Below are positions 40,368-51,000 of a DNA stretch of 64,000 nucleotides, one piece after another. Under the pieces are notes generated by a model that had not been told where the DNA came from, searched no databases, and saw only the letters and a program-made list of their open reading frames with translations. Source of the stretch: an uncultured bacterium (GTDB lineage Bacteria; Bacillota; Clostridia; Oscillospirales; CAG-272); the NCBI GenBank assembly GCA_945920215.1, contig CAMEJM010000001.1, forward strand, positions 148,142 through 212,141, read 5' to 3'. The position numbers were made by a program, and so were the translations under genes. How positions within the stretch are numbered: the stretch's first letter is position 1; the number at the start of each line of letters is the position of its first letter.

Positions 40368-40814
40368 TCATTCCCCGTCCGAGGGAAGAAAATCAAGCTC
40401 CCCCTCATGATACACCGGAATTCCGTTTTGCATGAGCAGCTCCGCGGCAACGCCGTTCCCCGGACGGAGCGTACCGGTAAAGCTGCCGTCATAGACCTCT
40501 CCGTGCCCGCAGGAGGGGCTGCGCGCTTTCAGAACGGCAAAGGCAACGTTGTGCTTCCGCGCAGCTTCCAGCGTCAGAGCCGCGCCGCGGAAAAACGCCG
40601 CGGTGACATCCTGTCCGCTTTTGCTGTAAACGCCCTCCCCGCGCTGCTCGGACGGCAGGCGCGGAATGACGAGCCCGCCCATGCTCTCCGGGCAAACGGG
40701 TATGACGTCGTATTTTTCGGCAAGCGCCTGCACTGCCGGGCAGGGCTTGGAGGCGCCGTCATAGCGGCACGGTCTGCCCAAAAGACAGGCGCTGACCAGT
40801 ATGGCTTTTTTCAT
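40368..40814 (-). CDS. DUF523 family protein
   Basis: MKKAILVSACLLGRPCRYDGASKPC; PVCPESMGGLVIPR; SPSCG. Confidence 0.88.
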   Translation of the reverse strand: MKKAILVSACLLGRPCRYDGASKPCPAVQALAEKYDVIPVCPESMGGLVIPRLPSEQRGEGVYSKSGQDVTAAFFRGAALTLEAARKHNVAFAVLKARSPSCGHGEVYDGSFTGTLRPGNGVAAELLMQNGIPVYHEGELDFLPSDGE

Positions 40815-41017
40815 CGGGCTTTTCCCCTCTCTTACTTTCCGTTTTATCATATCACAAGACGTGCGGAAATGCAAAACAATTTGTCGGAAAGAATACGATT
40901 GCCGTCGATTTGATAAAGAGAAGAGGCCGCCCGAGAGCGACCTCTTGCATTTTTTATTTTCATGCCGGTGTTTTTCACCGGTGCGGAAGCCGATCCGGGT
41001 GCCGCCGGCAAACCGCA

Positions 41018-42424
41018 TTATTCCGCGTCGGTGCTATCCTTTTCTTCCGCTTTTTCCTCTGCTGCGGGAGCTTCCTCAACGGCGTTTTTCTTCTTGGAAC
41101 CGATGGAGACAAGCACGTTGGTGAGGATACCGAGAATCAGAGCGGAGGCAATCGCGGTGATGGTCACCTTACCGAAGGTAAGCACCATACCGCCGACGCC
41201 GGCAATCAGAATGACGCTGACGACGAACAGATTCTTGTTGTCGCCGAGATCCACCTTCTGAATCATCTTCAGACCGGAGACAGCGATAAAGCCGTAGAGC
41301 GCCACGCACACGCCGCCCATGACGCAGCTCGGAATGGTGGCAAGCAGAGTGACGAAAGGCGCGATAAAGGAAGCGACGATTGCCATCAGAGCGGTGACGG
41401 TAATGGTAATTGTAGAAGCGTTGCCGCTGATAGCCACGCAGCCGACGGACTCACCGTAGGTGGTGTTCGGGCAGCCGCCGAAGAACGCGCCTGCTATGGA
41501 ACCGACACCGTCGCCCAGCAGGGTGCGGGTCAGACCCGGATCTTCCAGCAGATCCTGATCAATGATGGAGGAGAGGTTCTTGTGGTCTGCAATATGTTCC
41601 GCAAACACCACGAACGCAACCGGGATATACGCGACCGCAACAGTGCCGATGTAGGCGCCGTCCAGATCCTTAAATCCCTTGAATGCCTGGATGAAAGTGA
41701 AGTCGGGGTACCACTGCATCTCTTTGAAAAGGGAGAAGTTGATGATTTTGAGCGCTTCCACATCCGCGACGTTGCCGATCACGGTGAAGATAGCCGCCAC
41801 GCAGTAGCCGGCAGCGATCCCGATGATAAACGGAATCATCTTCAGCATCTTCTTACCGTACACAGAGCAGGCGATGGTCACGCCGAGGGTTACAAGACCG
41901 CAGATGAGTGCGATGGAAGAGGTCCATGTCATCTTGGCAACTCCATTTACATCCACCATCAAATTCTTGTACAGGTCGCCGATGGCGTTTCCCGCGAGGG
42001 AAAGACCGATGATGGCGACGGTCGGACCGATGACAACGGCGGGCATCACTTTGTTGATCCATTTGGTGCCGCAGAACTTGACGAGCAGAGCGATCACAAC
42101 ATAGACAAGACCTGCAAAGATTGCGCCTAACAGCAGACCCAGATAACCGAGCTGTGCAGTTACCGCGCCTGCAAACGCTGCGCCCATAGAGCCGAGGAAC
42201 GCAAAGGACGAGCCGAGGAACACAGGGCTCTTAAAGCGGGTGAAGAGCTGATACACAAGGGTGCCGACGCCTGCGCCGAACAGGGCGGCGGAAGAGGACA
42301 TACCGTGCCCGATAATGGCAGGTACCGCGATGGTAGCCGCCAGGATTGCCAGCAACTGCTGCAAAGCCAATACCAGCAAACGGTGAACGGGCGGTTTTGC
42401 TTTTACGCCATATTCAAGATTCAT
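41018..42424 (-). CDS. uraA: Uracil/xanthine permease (NCS2)
   Basis: LQQLLAILAATIAVPAIIG; GSIAGAFFGGCPNTTYGESVGCVAISGNAST; PyrR-type attenuator upstream. Confidence 0.88.
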   Translation of the reverse strand: MNLEYGVKAKPPVHRLLVLALQQLLAILAATIAVPAIIGHGMSSSAALFGAGVGTLVYQLFTRFKSPVFLGSSFAFLGSMGAAFAGAVTAQLGYLGLLLGAIFAGLVYVVIALLVKFCGTKWINKVMPAVVIGPTVAIIGLSLAGNAIGDLYKNLMVDVNGVAKMTWTSSIALICGLVTLGVTIACSVYGKKMLKMIPFIIGIAAGYCVAAIFTVIGNVADVEALKIINFSLFKEMQWYPDFTFIQAFKGFKDLDGAYIGTVAVAYIPVAFVVFAEHIADHKNLSSIIDQDLLEDPGLTRTLLGDGVGSIAGAFFGGCPNTTYGESVGCVAISGNASTITITVTALMAIVASFIAPFVTLLATIPSCVMGGVCVALYGFIAVSGLKMIQKVDLGDNKNLFVVSVILIAGVGGMVLTFGKVTITAIASALILGILTNVLVSIGSKKKNAVEEAPAAEEKAEEKDSTDAE

Positions 42425-42501
42425 TTTCTGTTTCTCCCTTTTTTATGGAAATTTGTATTGTATCGGTCTTTCAACCGCAGATACCAAAGGGGCGTCCGGC
42501 A

Positions 42502-42530
42502 TAAAAAAAACATCTTGCTGCGGCAAGATG
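42502..42530 (-). terminator. Terminator of the PyrR attenuator
   Basis: Minus strand CATCTTGC-cgca-GCAAGATG followed by an 8-nt T-run. Confidence 0.85.
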
Positions 42531-42590
42531 CAAGTGGGCATAACGCGCCCGCGAAAATCTTGCCGGCCTCTCGTGCCAGACTTAAAGATT
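42502..42590 (-). promoter_or_regulatory. PyrR-binding attenuator leader of uraA
   Basis: Minus strand AATCTTTAAGTCTGGCACGAGAGGCCGGCAAGATT resembles the PyrR anti-antiterminator (ARUCCNGNGAGGYU-like) and overlaps an alternative pairing with the terminator arm CATCTTGC. Confidence 0.75.
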
Positions 42591-42776
42591 TTATCGACCT
42601 GAAATAATATAGCAGAAAAAAAGCGATTTGTAAATAGTTTTCGGAAAAAATGATGAAATTTGTCGCTCTCCAAATATTGGAACAGAACCTATCGAAGAGA
42701 GAATAACCGAAGAAATACAGGCGTTTTGCAACGTTGCAGCCTTGCAATTTTACTCGCTGTATTTCCCGCAAGCAAA

Positions 42777-42814
42777 GCAAAAGCACGGGGAAGCGCTCTC
42801 CCCCGTGCTTTTGC
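42777..42814 (-). terminator. Terminator downstream of pyrR
   Basis: GCAAAAGCACGGGG .. CCCCGTGCTTTTGC. Confidence 0.75.
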
Positions 42815-42864
42815 TCTTCTGTCGGGCGCCGCGGCTTTCACCGCGGCGCCTCCCTTTGATCTGC

Positions 42865-43404
42865 TCAGTCTTTTTCGTAAAGGTATACGCCCGTGTCGGA
42901 ATCGGTCTCTTCAAAATGCACCGCCACGATCTCCTGGCGGGAGGTGGGCATATTCTTACCGACGAAATCGGCGCGGATCGGAAGCTCTCTGTGCCCGCGG
43001 TCCACCAGAATCGCCAAACGGATCGTACGCGGTCTGCCGACGGCAAAAACAGCTTCGATGGCGGCGCGCGCCGTGCGCCCGGTATACAGCACGTCGTCCG
43101 CCAGTATCACGTTCTTCCCCTCCACTTCAAACGGCAAGGAAGTCCCGTTGACCTCCGGCATATCCCCGATTTTACTCAAATCGTCGCGGTACAGTGAAAT
43201 GTCCAGCACGCCGACCGGGAGCCGCACCCCGCTGTGCGCGAATATTTTATCCGAAATCATCTGCGCCATGGGAACGCCGCGGGTGTGTATTCCGACAAGC
43301 ACGTAATCCGCAAGGTCCTCTCCCCGCTCGATGATCTCATAGGAGATACGGGTGACGGCGCGTATCACCGCCTGCTCGTCCATAATCTGTGCTTTCAGTT
43401 TCAT
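42865..43404 (-). CDS. pyrR: Bifunctional pyr operon regulator / uracil phosphoribosyltransferase
   Basis: [62 protein letters not shown]-like. Confidence 0.95.
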   Translation of the reverse strand: [179 protein letters not shown]

Positions 43405-43445
43405 TTCAAGTCCTCGTATGATGCCGTTTCATGGTTTTTGCGATT

Positions 43446-43459
43446 GGAACGTACGTTCC
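43446..43459. promoter_or_regulatory. LexA/SOS-box-like palindrome
   Basis: GGAACGTACGTTCC, perfect 14-bp palindrome; 13/14 match to the Gram-positive SOS box CGAACRNRYGTTYC. Confidence 0.4.
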
Positions 43460-43515
43460 GCGCATGATCAAATGCTTCCCTGTCTTCCGTGTTTCCGCGC
43501 GGGTGGGCAAGGGCT

Positions 43516-45195
43516 TTACTTCTCCTCGTCCAGTATCACAAGCAGCTTCTTTGCCAGCTCCGCGAGCGCGCCGCGGTCAAACGGACTGGGAAGTCCGGCT
43601 TCCCTCACCAGTTCGCTGAAACGCTTGGTGCCGCCGGCGCTGACAAACTTCAGATAGCGCGCGAGCGCTCCCTGATAGTCCTCTTTCATAGCGACAAGGA
43701 AAGAAAGCGACACCGTCTGTGCCAGACAGTAATCGATATAGTAGAAAGGCGACTCGTAAATGTGCATCTGATACTGCCAGCGGGTGCCTTTTTCCAGGTA
43801 CGGGATCCCCTCGTTGTGCAGATAGGGACGGTACTTCTTCTCCAGAGCGAGGTATGCTTCATTGCGCTCCGCCGGGGTCATATCCGGGTTCTCATACACG
43901 ATGTGCTGGAACTCATCCACAATGCAACCGTAAGGAATAAAGGAGAGGGAGGACAAAAGGTGCTGGCGGCAGTAATCCTCGGGCTTATCGAAGAACAGGT
44001 GCATGAATTTCTCACAGAAGAACTCCATGCTCATGCTGTGGCACTCCGCTGTCTCCATACCGCCGACATCCAGCTCCGGGTCGCCGCCGTCGAAGCTCTT
44101 TTTCGCGGCAAAAGCGTGCCCGAACTCGTGGGTGATGACGTCGATATCGCCTGCGGTGCCGTTGAAGTTGGCGAGAATAAACGGCTGACGGTATGCGGCG
44201 AAGCCGGTGCAGTAGCCTCCGCCCCACTTTCCGTCGCGGGCTTCCACGTCGAACGCCTCGTTTTCCAGCATCGAGCGCATGAATGCGCCGATTTCGGGAT
44301 TCATCTCATCATACATTTTCACCGCGCCCGAGAAAATGGTTTCGGCGTTTCCGCGCGGCTTCGGATTGCCACCCTTGATGTAGACCGCGTCGTCATAGAA
44401 ATTGATACGGTCCAGGGCAAGGTCGTCCGCAATCTGCTCCTTGATTTTGCAGACCACGGGTACAATATCCTCTTTGACGTTGGCACGGAATGTCTCTACC
44501 ATCTCGCGGTTATAATCGATACGACCCATGCGGTAATAGCCAAGTTCCACGAAATTCCGATAACCGAGCTTGCGGGCAATGCGCGTGCGGATCTTCACCA
44601 AGCGGTCATAGATGCCGTCCAGGGTCTCGGAATTCTTCTCCAGCGCCTCCCCGATGGCACACGCCGCCCGACGGCGCACCTCTCTGTCGCCGTCCTGCAA
44701 ATACCCTCGCACCACGGAAAGCGGCAGGGTCTTTCCGTCAAATTCCACGCCCATGCCGGACATGAATTTGGAATACTCGGTCACAACCGTATTTTCCTCG
44801 CGGCAATCCTCTTCCACAACGGGTGCATATGACTTCTCGTCATACTCGTAATGACGGTAACAAAGCGGATTGACCTTTTTCTCCACTTCCGCCCGGAGGG
44901 GAGTGGACAGCATGATCTTCCCGTAGCGCACCATCAACTCCTGTGCCTGCGGCAAAATCCCGTCGTAGTACTCCATTTCCGCGTTATAAAACGCGTCCTT
45001 CGTATTCAGGGTAAAGCGGCAATTGGCAAGCGACACCGCCGTGTCAAACAGCTTTCGCTCCTCCAGCAACGCCTCACGCGCGCGGAGAAACTCCTCGGCG
45101 GTTTTTGCCGCCCCGGCGGCGGTTTCAAAGCTGTCGAAAGCGGCTTTGAGACGCTCGATGGTATATCTTTCGTACGGAATCTCTTTGACTTTCAT
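43516..45195 (-). CDS. M3 family oligoendopeptidase
   Basis: VITHEFGHAFAAKKS HExGH motif; MSMEFFCEKFMHLFF. Confidence 0.92.
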   Translation of the reverse strand: MKVKEIPYERYTIERLKAAFDSFETAAGAAKTAEEFLRAREALLEERKLFDTAVSLANCRFTLNTKDAFYNAEMEYYDGILPQAQELMVRYGKIMLSTPLRAEVEKKVNPLCYRHYEYDEKSYAPVVEEDCREENTVVTEYSKFMSGMGVEFDGKTLPLSVVRGYLQDGDREVRRRAACAIGEALEKNSETLDGIYDRLVKIRTRIARKLGYRNFVELGYYRMGRIDYNREMVETFRANVKEDIVPVVCKIKEQIADDLALDRINFYDDAVYIKGGNPKPRGNAETIFSGAVKMYDEMNPEIGAFMRSMLENEAFDVEARDGKWGGGYCTGFAAYRQPFILANFNGTAGDIDVITHEFGHAFAAKKSFDGGDPELDVGGMETAECHSMSMEFFCEKFMHLFFDKPEDYCRQHLLSSLSFIPYGCIVDEFQHIVYENPDMTPAERNEAYLALEKKYRPYLHNEGIPYLEKGTRWQYQMHIYESPFYYIDYCLAQTVSLSFLVAMKEDYQGALARYLKFVSAGGTKRFSELVREAGLPSPFDRGALAELAKKLLVILDEEK

Positions 45196-45500
45196 AATCT
45201 TCTTCCCCCATTTCTCTGTTTTTTATAATTCTTCGGCAACCGCATTATAACACCGTTATCATTCCGAGTCAAGCGGGCGGCGCGCCCGTGCAGGCAATGT
45301 TTTCCGCAAAAAGAAAAAAATATTGAATTGTTCACAAAGATCGGTTACAATAGATATGTCATACGTCAAAACGGCGACATAAGGGAGCATCCGAAGCCCT
45401 TTTGCGCAATTTTTTCGTGCGGCGAGCATTTTGTGCTTGTGATAGAACCATAAATGTGATAGAATAATAAAAAATTGATACAATTGTGAGGTTACAGATT

Positions 45501-46067
45501 ATGAGCAATACCCCTTTCCTTTTGGCTGCCGGCGCAAACCAGTGGGTGACCATCGCCATTCTCGCCGTCATTATCGTCGCGTTCTATTTCCTCCTGATTC
45601 GTCCGCAGAAGAAGCAGGAGAAAGAAGCCAACGAAATGCGCAATAACCTGATGGTCGGAGATGAAGTCACGACCATCGGCGGAATCGTCGGCAAGATTGT
45701 TTCTCTCCGTGAAGATACCGTTGTCATCGAGACCACCAAGGACAAGACCCATATCCGCTTCCTCCGTGCCGCTATCCGCAGTGTGGACGTCCGCGCAGAG
45801 GATTCCGTGGCTCCTGAAAAGAAGAACGCCGAGCAGGCGCAGGGCAACAAGAATAAGAAGAAGGGCAAAAAGGCGCCCGTCGAGCCTGCCGCCGACAAGA
45901 CCGCAACGGTTGAGTCTTCCGTTGATACGCCTGCCGAGGAAGCTGCTCCCGTAAAGGAAGAAGCCCCCGCCGCCGAGCCCGCGCCCGAAGCGGAAACAGT
46001 GCCCGAGAACCAAGCCGCGCCCGTTGCAGAAGCACCCGTCGCGGACGACGAACACAAAGACGCATAA
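45501..46067 (+). CDS. yajC: Preprotein translocase subunit YajC with extended acidic tail
   Basis: AVIIVAFYFLLIRPQKKQEKEANEMRNNLMVGDEVTTIGGIVGKIV, then Ala/Glu/Pro-rich tail. Confidence 0.92.
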   Translation: MSNTPFLLAAGANQWVTIAILAVIIVAFYFLLIRPQKKQEKEANEMRNNLMVGDEVTTIGGIVGKIVSLREDTVVIETTKDKTHIRFLRAAIRSVDVRAEDSVAPEKKNAEQAQGNKNKKKGKKAPVEPAADKTATVESSVDTPAEEAAPVKEEAPAAEPAPEAETVPENQAAPVAEAPVADDEHKDA

Positions 46068-46089
46068 CCGAAACGTCATAAAAGAAAAG

Positions 46090-46133
46090 CCTCCGTCATA
46101 TGCTGAAACATCAACATATGCGGAGGTTTTTTT
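46090..46133 (+). terminator. Terminator after yajC that also contains the downstream Shine-Dalgarno
   Basis: CCTCCG(t)CATATG-ctgaaacatcaa-CATATGCGGAGG-TTTTTTT. Confidence 0.8.
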
Positions 46134-46135
46134 CT

Positions 46136-46552
46136 GTGGAACATAAAAAAGTGAGAGGAAAACATCAGCGGAGCTTCCCGGTTGCGGTCGCCGGAGGGAT
46201 CCTGCTGTCCCTGTTGTTCGGCTTGCTATTGCTGATCGTCCTTGCCCTGATTGCCTATCGCACCGCCGACCCGACTTCCCTGACGGTTCCCATGAGCCTT
46301 TCCGCCTTAGGCGTCAGCGGTTTTCTGTGCGGATGGCTGTGCTGTAAGCTTTGGGGCTTCCCGTCTGTGATTCCCGCCTTGGTGGGCGGCGTGATTTTTG
46401 CCGCTCTGATTGCGGCTGCCGGTCTGTGTATTCCCGGCAGTACCCTGACGGCATGGGTACGCTGTGCCGGCTGCCCGCTCGTAGCGGTGCTTGCCGCGCT
46501 CGGCGGTCTTGCCGCAGCAAAGCGCCCCAAGCGCCGTCGCCGCCGCACCTGA
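46136..46552 (+). CDS. TIGR04086-like four-TM membrane protein
   Basis: Small hydrophobic protein adjacent to yajC, GGILLSLLFGLLLLIVLALIAYRTADP; GTG start at 46136 proposed. Confidence 0.6.
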   Translation: MEHKKVRGKHQRSFPVAVAGGILLSLLFGLLLLIVLALIAYRTADPTSLTVPMSLSALGVSGFLCGWLCCKLWGFPSVIPALVGGVIFAALIAAAGLCIPGSTLTAWVRCAGCPLVAVLAALGGLAAAKRPKRRRRRT

Positions 46553-47782
46553 TTACACGATATTTGCCCCGAGCAGCCGCAATTTGTGCGGCAGATTCTC
46601 ATACCCTCGCTCGAGCAGTTTCCGCTGTCCCACCACGCTCCTGCCCTCAGTGGCGAGCGCGGCGATCACAAGGGCGGCACCGCCGCGCAAATCGGTGGCA
46701 GTGACCTCAGCGGCGTGCATTTGCGCGGGCGATATGACCAGGGTATCTCCCCGCATCTGCGTACACGCGCCCATTTTGGAAAGTTCCCCCACATACCGGA
46801 ACCGCTGCTGCCACACGCGCTCCCTGAGGATACTGACGCCGCCCGCAAAGCAAAGCGCCGCGGCAAGCGGCGGATGGAGATCGGTCGGGAAGCCGGGCGC
46901 GGGAGCGGTTTCTATTTCAACGCCGCGCAATTTCCCGTCGCACAGAAGCGTCACGCTGTCAATGCTTTGTTCCACCTCGCATCCCGCCCGCCTGAGAACC
47001 GCAAGCAAAGGAGAAAGCGCGCCGGGGGTCACGTCGCATACGCGCACTCTGCCGCCTGTCGCTGCTACGGCGCACAGATACGTCCCGGCTTCTATATCGT
47101 CCGGCGCGACCACATAGGACGCGCCTTTTCTTTTTTTCTTACCCCGCACGGTCAGGTGCGATGTGCCGATTCCCTCTATCTCAACTCCGATACAACACAA
47201 AAAGCGCTCCAGATCCACAACGTGCGGCTCGGTGGCGCACCCCGCAAGGTCTGTCGCCGCCTCCGTGCCTGCGGCGGCAAGCAGGGCGTTGACCGTAGCG
47301 CCTACCGATACGCGCGGAAACACATACCGGCAGCCATGCAGACCCTGCCGCGTATACAGCGAGCCGTCCCCCTCCGCTCCCATGGCGTGAAAGACCTCGT
47401 AGTGACAGTCCAGCGGTCGGTTCCCGAAATCGCACCCGCCCGTGCACGGCGCCGGCGCCGTGCCGAAACGCCCGAGGCAAGCCCCCAGCAGGTACGATGA
47501 GGCGCGCATCTGTCCTGTCAGAGCGACGGGAACCGCGTCCGGCGTAAACCCGTCTGTATTGATCCGCAGCGTATGCGCGTCCCTCCAATCCGCGCAAGCG
47601 CCCATCCGCGTCAGGATTTCCACCCCAAGGCGAATATCCCCGATGTCCGGCATATTATAAAAAACACAGTCCCCCTCTGCCAGAATCGAGGCAAACAGGA
47701 GGGGGAGCGCGCCGTTTTTCGCCCCGCTGATGGGGACGCTGCCGACAAGCGGTGTGCCTCCGTATATCTTATATTCGGTCAT
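46553..47782 (-). CDS. murA: UDP-N-acetylglucosamine 1-carboxyvinyltransferase
   Basis: PISGAKNGALPLLFASIL; RASSYLLGACLGRFGTAPAPCTGGCDFGNRPLD; ERGYENLPHKLRLLGANI. Confidence 0.9.
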   Translation of the reverse strand: MTEYKIYGGTPLVGSVPISGAKNGALPLLFASILAEGDCVFYNMPDIGDIRLGVEILTRMGACADWRDAHTLRINTDGFTPDAVPVALTGQMRASSYLLGACLGRFGTAPAPCTGGCDFGNRPLDCHYEVFHAMGAEGDGSLYTRQGLHGCRYVFPRVSVGATVNALLAAAGTEAATDLAGCATEPHVVDLERFLCCIGVEIEGIGTSHLTVRGKKKRKGASYVVAPDDIEAGTYLCAVAATGGRVRVCDVTPGALSPLLAVLRRAGCEVEQSIDSVTLLCDGKLRGVEIETAPAPGFPTDLHPPLAAALCFAGGVSILRERVWQQRFRYVGELSKMGACTQMRGDTLVISPAQMHAAEVTATDLRGGAALVIAALATEGRSVVGQRKLLERGYENLPHKLRLLGANIV

Positions 47783-47929
47783 AGGATTCCTTCCCTTGCC
47801 ATTTCTCGAACCGGGCAACCGCGGTTACCCCTTCTACTCGGTAACAGTATATGCGCGCGCCCCGTGGTACGCGCTTTCCCACCCGTCCCCCGCAATCGGC
47901 TTACAGGAATCAAACGAAAGCAAGAGAAA

Positions 47930-47959
47930 AGGCGTGTGTGCCGTTTGGCACACACGCCT
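47930..47959 (-). terminator. Terminator of the 1326-aa surface protein gene
   Basis: AGGCGTGTGTGCC-gttt-GGCACACACGCCT with minus-strand T-run. Confidence 0.8.
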
Positions 47960-48007
47960 GAAAATATGTGAGGATCCCGTATCGGGTCACAGGGAGATAC
48001 GCGCCGT

Positions 48008-51000
48008 TTATCGGTTCTTCTTCCTGCGGCGGATATAGCGCACCAGCAGCACAGTCAGTGCGGCGCCCGACAACACTGCCACAACACCGCTGCAAATCAT
48101 CCACGCATTCAGTCCGCCGAGGGAGTCTCCCACCACAATGCCGTAACAGCCGGTACTGCTTGTTTCAAAGGCGAGATAATACTCTCCGTCGTGCTCTTCA
48201 AACTCGCTGTCATATTCGGTGATCTTGTATTTCCCGTTTTCATCGATTTCGACAGAGACTGCCGTGACGTTCCGCGACAGGCGCATCTCATCGGTGAGCG
48301 GCAAAAGCACTTTCAATATGACGCCTGTACCGGTGACCGGCTCTGTGCCGTCCTTGAGCTCCAGCTGATACAACACCTTGAGCGACGTGTTCCACCCCAC
48401 TTGCCAGGAGGTGTTGATGCGCGCAGCGTCGTCGCGCTCCTGCGCCAGCATACGCAGATAGGTCGGCTCTCCTTCCGGGAACAGAATGGACACGCCGGTA
48501 TCCTCATCGTGCAGCTCATAAGTCATAATGGTCAAGGTTGCCGTCATGTCCGGCAGATCCTGATAATTCCCCGCCATATCGGCTCTGAAGCGGAAACTGC
48601 ATACCACGGTATGCTGCCCCACGTCCGTATAGGGCGCGCTGTACTCGGGAATCACGAACTCCGGCAAATCCGCCTCGTTTCTGAGGGTCAGATTCTTCGG
48701 CTTGCCGTCCCAGATTTCAAACCCGTCGCGCAACACAACGTTGCCCGGCAACGCCAAGGTTGCACGGTTGATAATCAGCGGCACGGTGATATACGTTTGG
48801 GCAAAATTCTCATTGGAACCGGGATTGAAAATCACCTTGACAGTGTATTCTCCGGCGTTGGTAGGTCCGCCGTATCCGGTGATAAATTCTCCGTCGAGCC
48901 CCCCGAGATAGTATTCATACTCCAAGGAACCGCACGCCTTCAGTTCCTCTTGGAGCGCTTTCTCCCCGGTGATACTGAAGCTGCCGTCCTCTATTCTGTG
49001 GCGTTCTCCGTCATAGGTCGTATCCGCCCCCTTGGCGCGGACTTTGGGAACGGCGGGAGTAATCTCCATCGTGGCGGAAAGTTCTGACTGCGAGAGGCGG
49101 TTATTGACGGTGTCGGTCAGAGTAAACAGATATCTGTATTCATACTGACCGGTGGCTTTGTACGGCTGGTTCTCCGGGTGCGCAGTCATTTGCATACAGG
49201 AAAGCAAACGGGAGGCGTCGCACACCACCTCATGGGAAAGGGCATCATACGGAAGCGTCAACCCCTCCAGCGTTACATAATCCGCCGGATCGATCTCTCT
49301 GATTGCAATCTCCCAGTCGGTTTGATAATGAGAGTCCAGAATTCCGTTCACCGTCACGTTCATGCTTTCGCCTTTTTTACTCACCGTCGCGCTCGCTGTG
49401 TAAGAGGAGCCGGCGTTCCGGGCGGAATTGCCGGAATAAGTGATGTTGAACACCGCGGAAAGGTTGACGTCCGGATTGATTTTATAAATCAGGGAAATAT
49501 CCTGCACCTGTTCATTATAAGTGAGGACAGGCTTGGTTCCCCCGTCGGGTATCCCGCTCCAGATCAGGTTGCTGTTGCCGTCTTCATCCGTGGCTTGAAG
49601 AACCAGCGTGTCAATCATCCACCGGAATTCCGGCACGTCGGAAAGCCCGACGATGTCGTAACGCCCGGTGGGGTCATTGACAGAGACCAGCCTGGCGGTA
49701 TAGGTTCCGTAATCGGTGGCTTTATTGCCGCTGTATGTCACTTCAAAGTCCGGCAGAAGCCCCTCCAGCACAACGGACTGCTCTTTACCGTTATATTCGA
49801 ACTTACTTGTTGCCTGCCAGTGGAGCGCGGACAGGTCAAAGCGCTGTTTCAGAATCTCAAACTCAATTCTTTCGGCGCCCGCCGCACGTTCCCCTGTCAA
49901 GGCGATGTCGACACGGTATTTGCCTATATCGAACGGAGGGGTCCAGACGCGCACCCATTCTTCGGTACCCGCGTCGTACCGATACCATTGCAAAGTAGGC
50001 GTGACGCCGGACCATGCGTTATTGGACACGGATACCGCAGAGCCGTCATAGGTCTTCGTCAGAGAGAGCGCTTTCATTTGCGCCACAACGCCATGCTCCG
50101 GTAACTTTTCTCCTGCCGACCATTCGGCAAGGCTGTTTTTCGTGGAATAAATATTCATGATATTCAGATATACGCCGTTCGTCAGATTTTCCGACGTAAA
50201 AATGGAAGAAAGTGTCCCGGAGCCGCCGTTGATTACAGGCGCGGTAATGGCAACGCGAGGATCCACCCCGTTATCTGCCCATATATCGCTTGCGACAAAC
50301 AGTCTGTCCTGCTGGGAAAGCACTACGGTCACGCCTGCTTCCGTTTCTCCCACCAGTCTGCCGCACTTGGCGCTCGCGTCCGAGACGGTCACGGTAGGGC
50401 AAACCACCGCGCAGTCACCGAGAAGCTGCGCCTTTATGTAAAGCCCCTGGGAAACCACCCCGATGACGCCCCCCGCCGAAGCAGGTGCGGTCACCGTCCC
50501 TGCCACCACGGACCCACCGACGGTCAAGCCCGACTCGGTGGAGGAGCCGCATTTCAGTTGCCCGAGCGCGCCGCCCGCGCCCAGAGTAGTTGCGATAATA
50601 TCGCCTGTCTGCCTGCTGGCGCGAAGGCGCAGGGCGCTGGCACCGCCCGCATAGTAGTTCGTATCAATCACACCTGCGAACCCGCCCGCGTAACTGCCCG
50701 CTTTCACGGTGCCGCTGTTGGAACAAAGAACGGCGTGCAAAGGAGCCTTGCAGTTGCCTATCATACCGCCGGCATAATTTTCCGCCGTGACATTCCCGAT
50801 ATTATAACAGTTGTTCAAACTAAATTTGTATGCTTCCGAAATGGTGGAGCTGGCGATGCTCAGCGTACCTATCATCCCGCCGGCGTAACTGCCGGTGGCA
50901 ATCACCTCACCAAAATTGACGCACCGGGACATGGCACGTGTATTGCCGAGCGAATACGCAACACCCACGATACCGCCTGCGTTGTTCGCGCCCGATTCCA

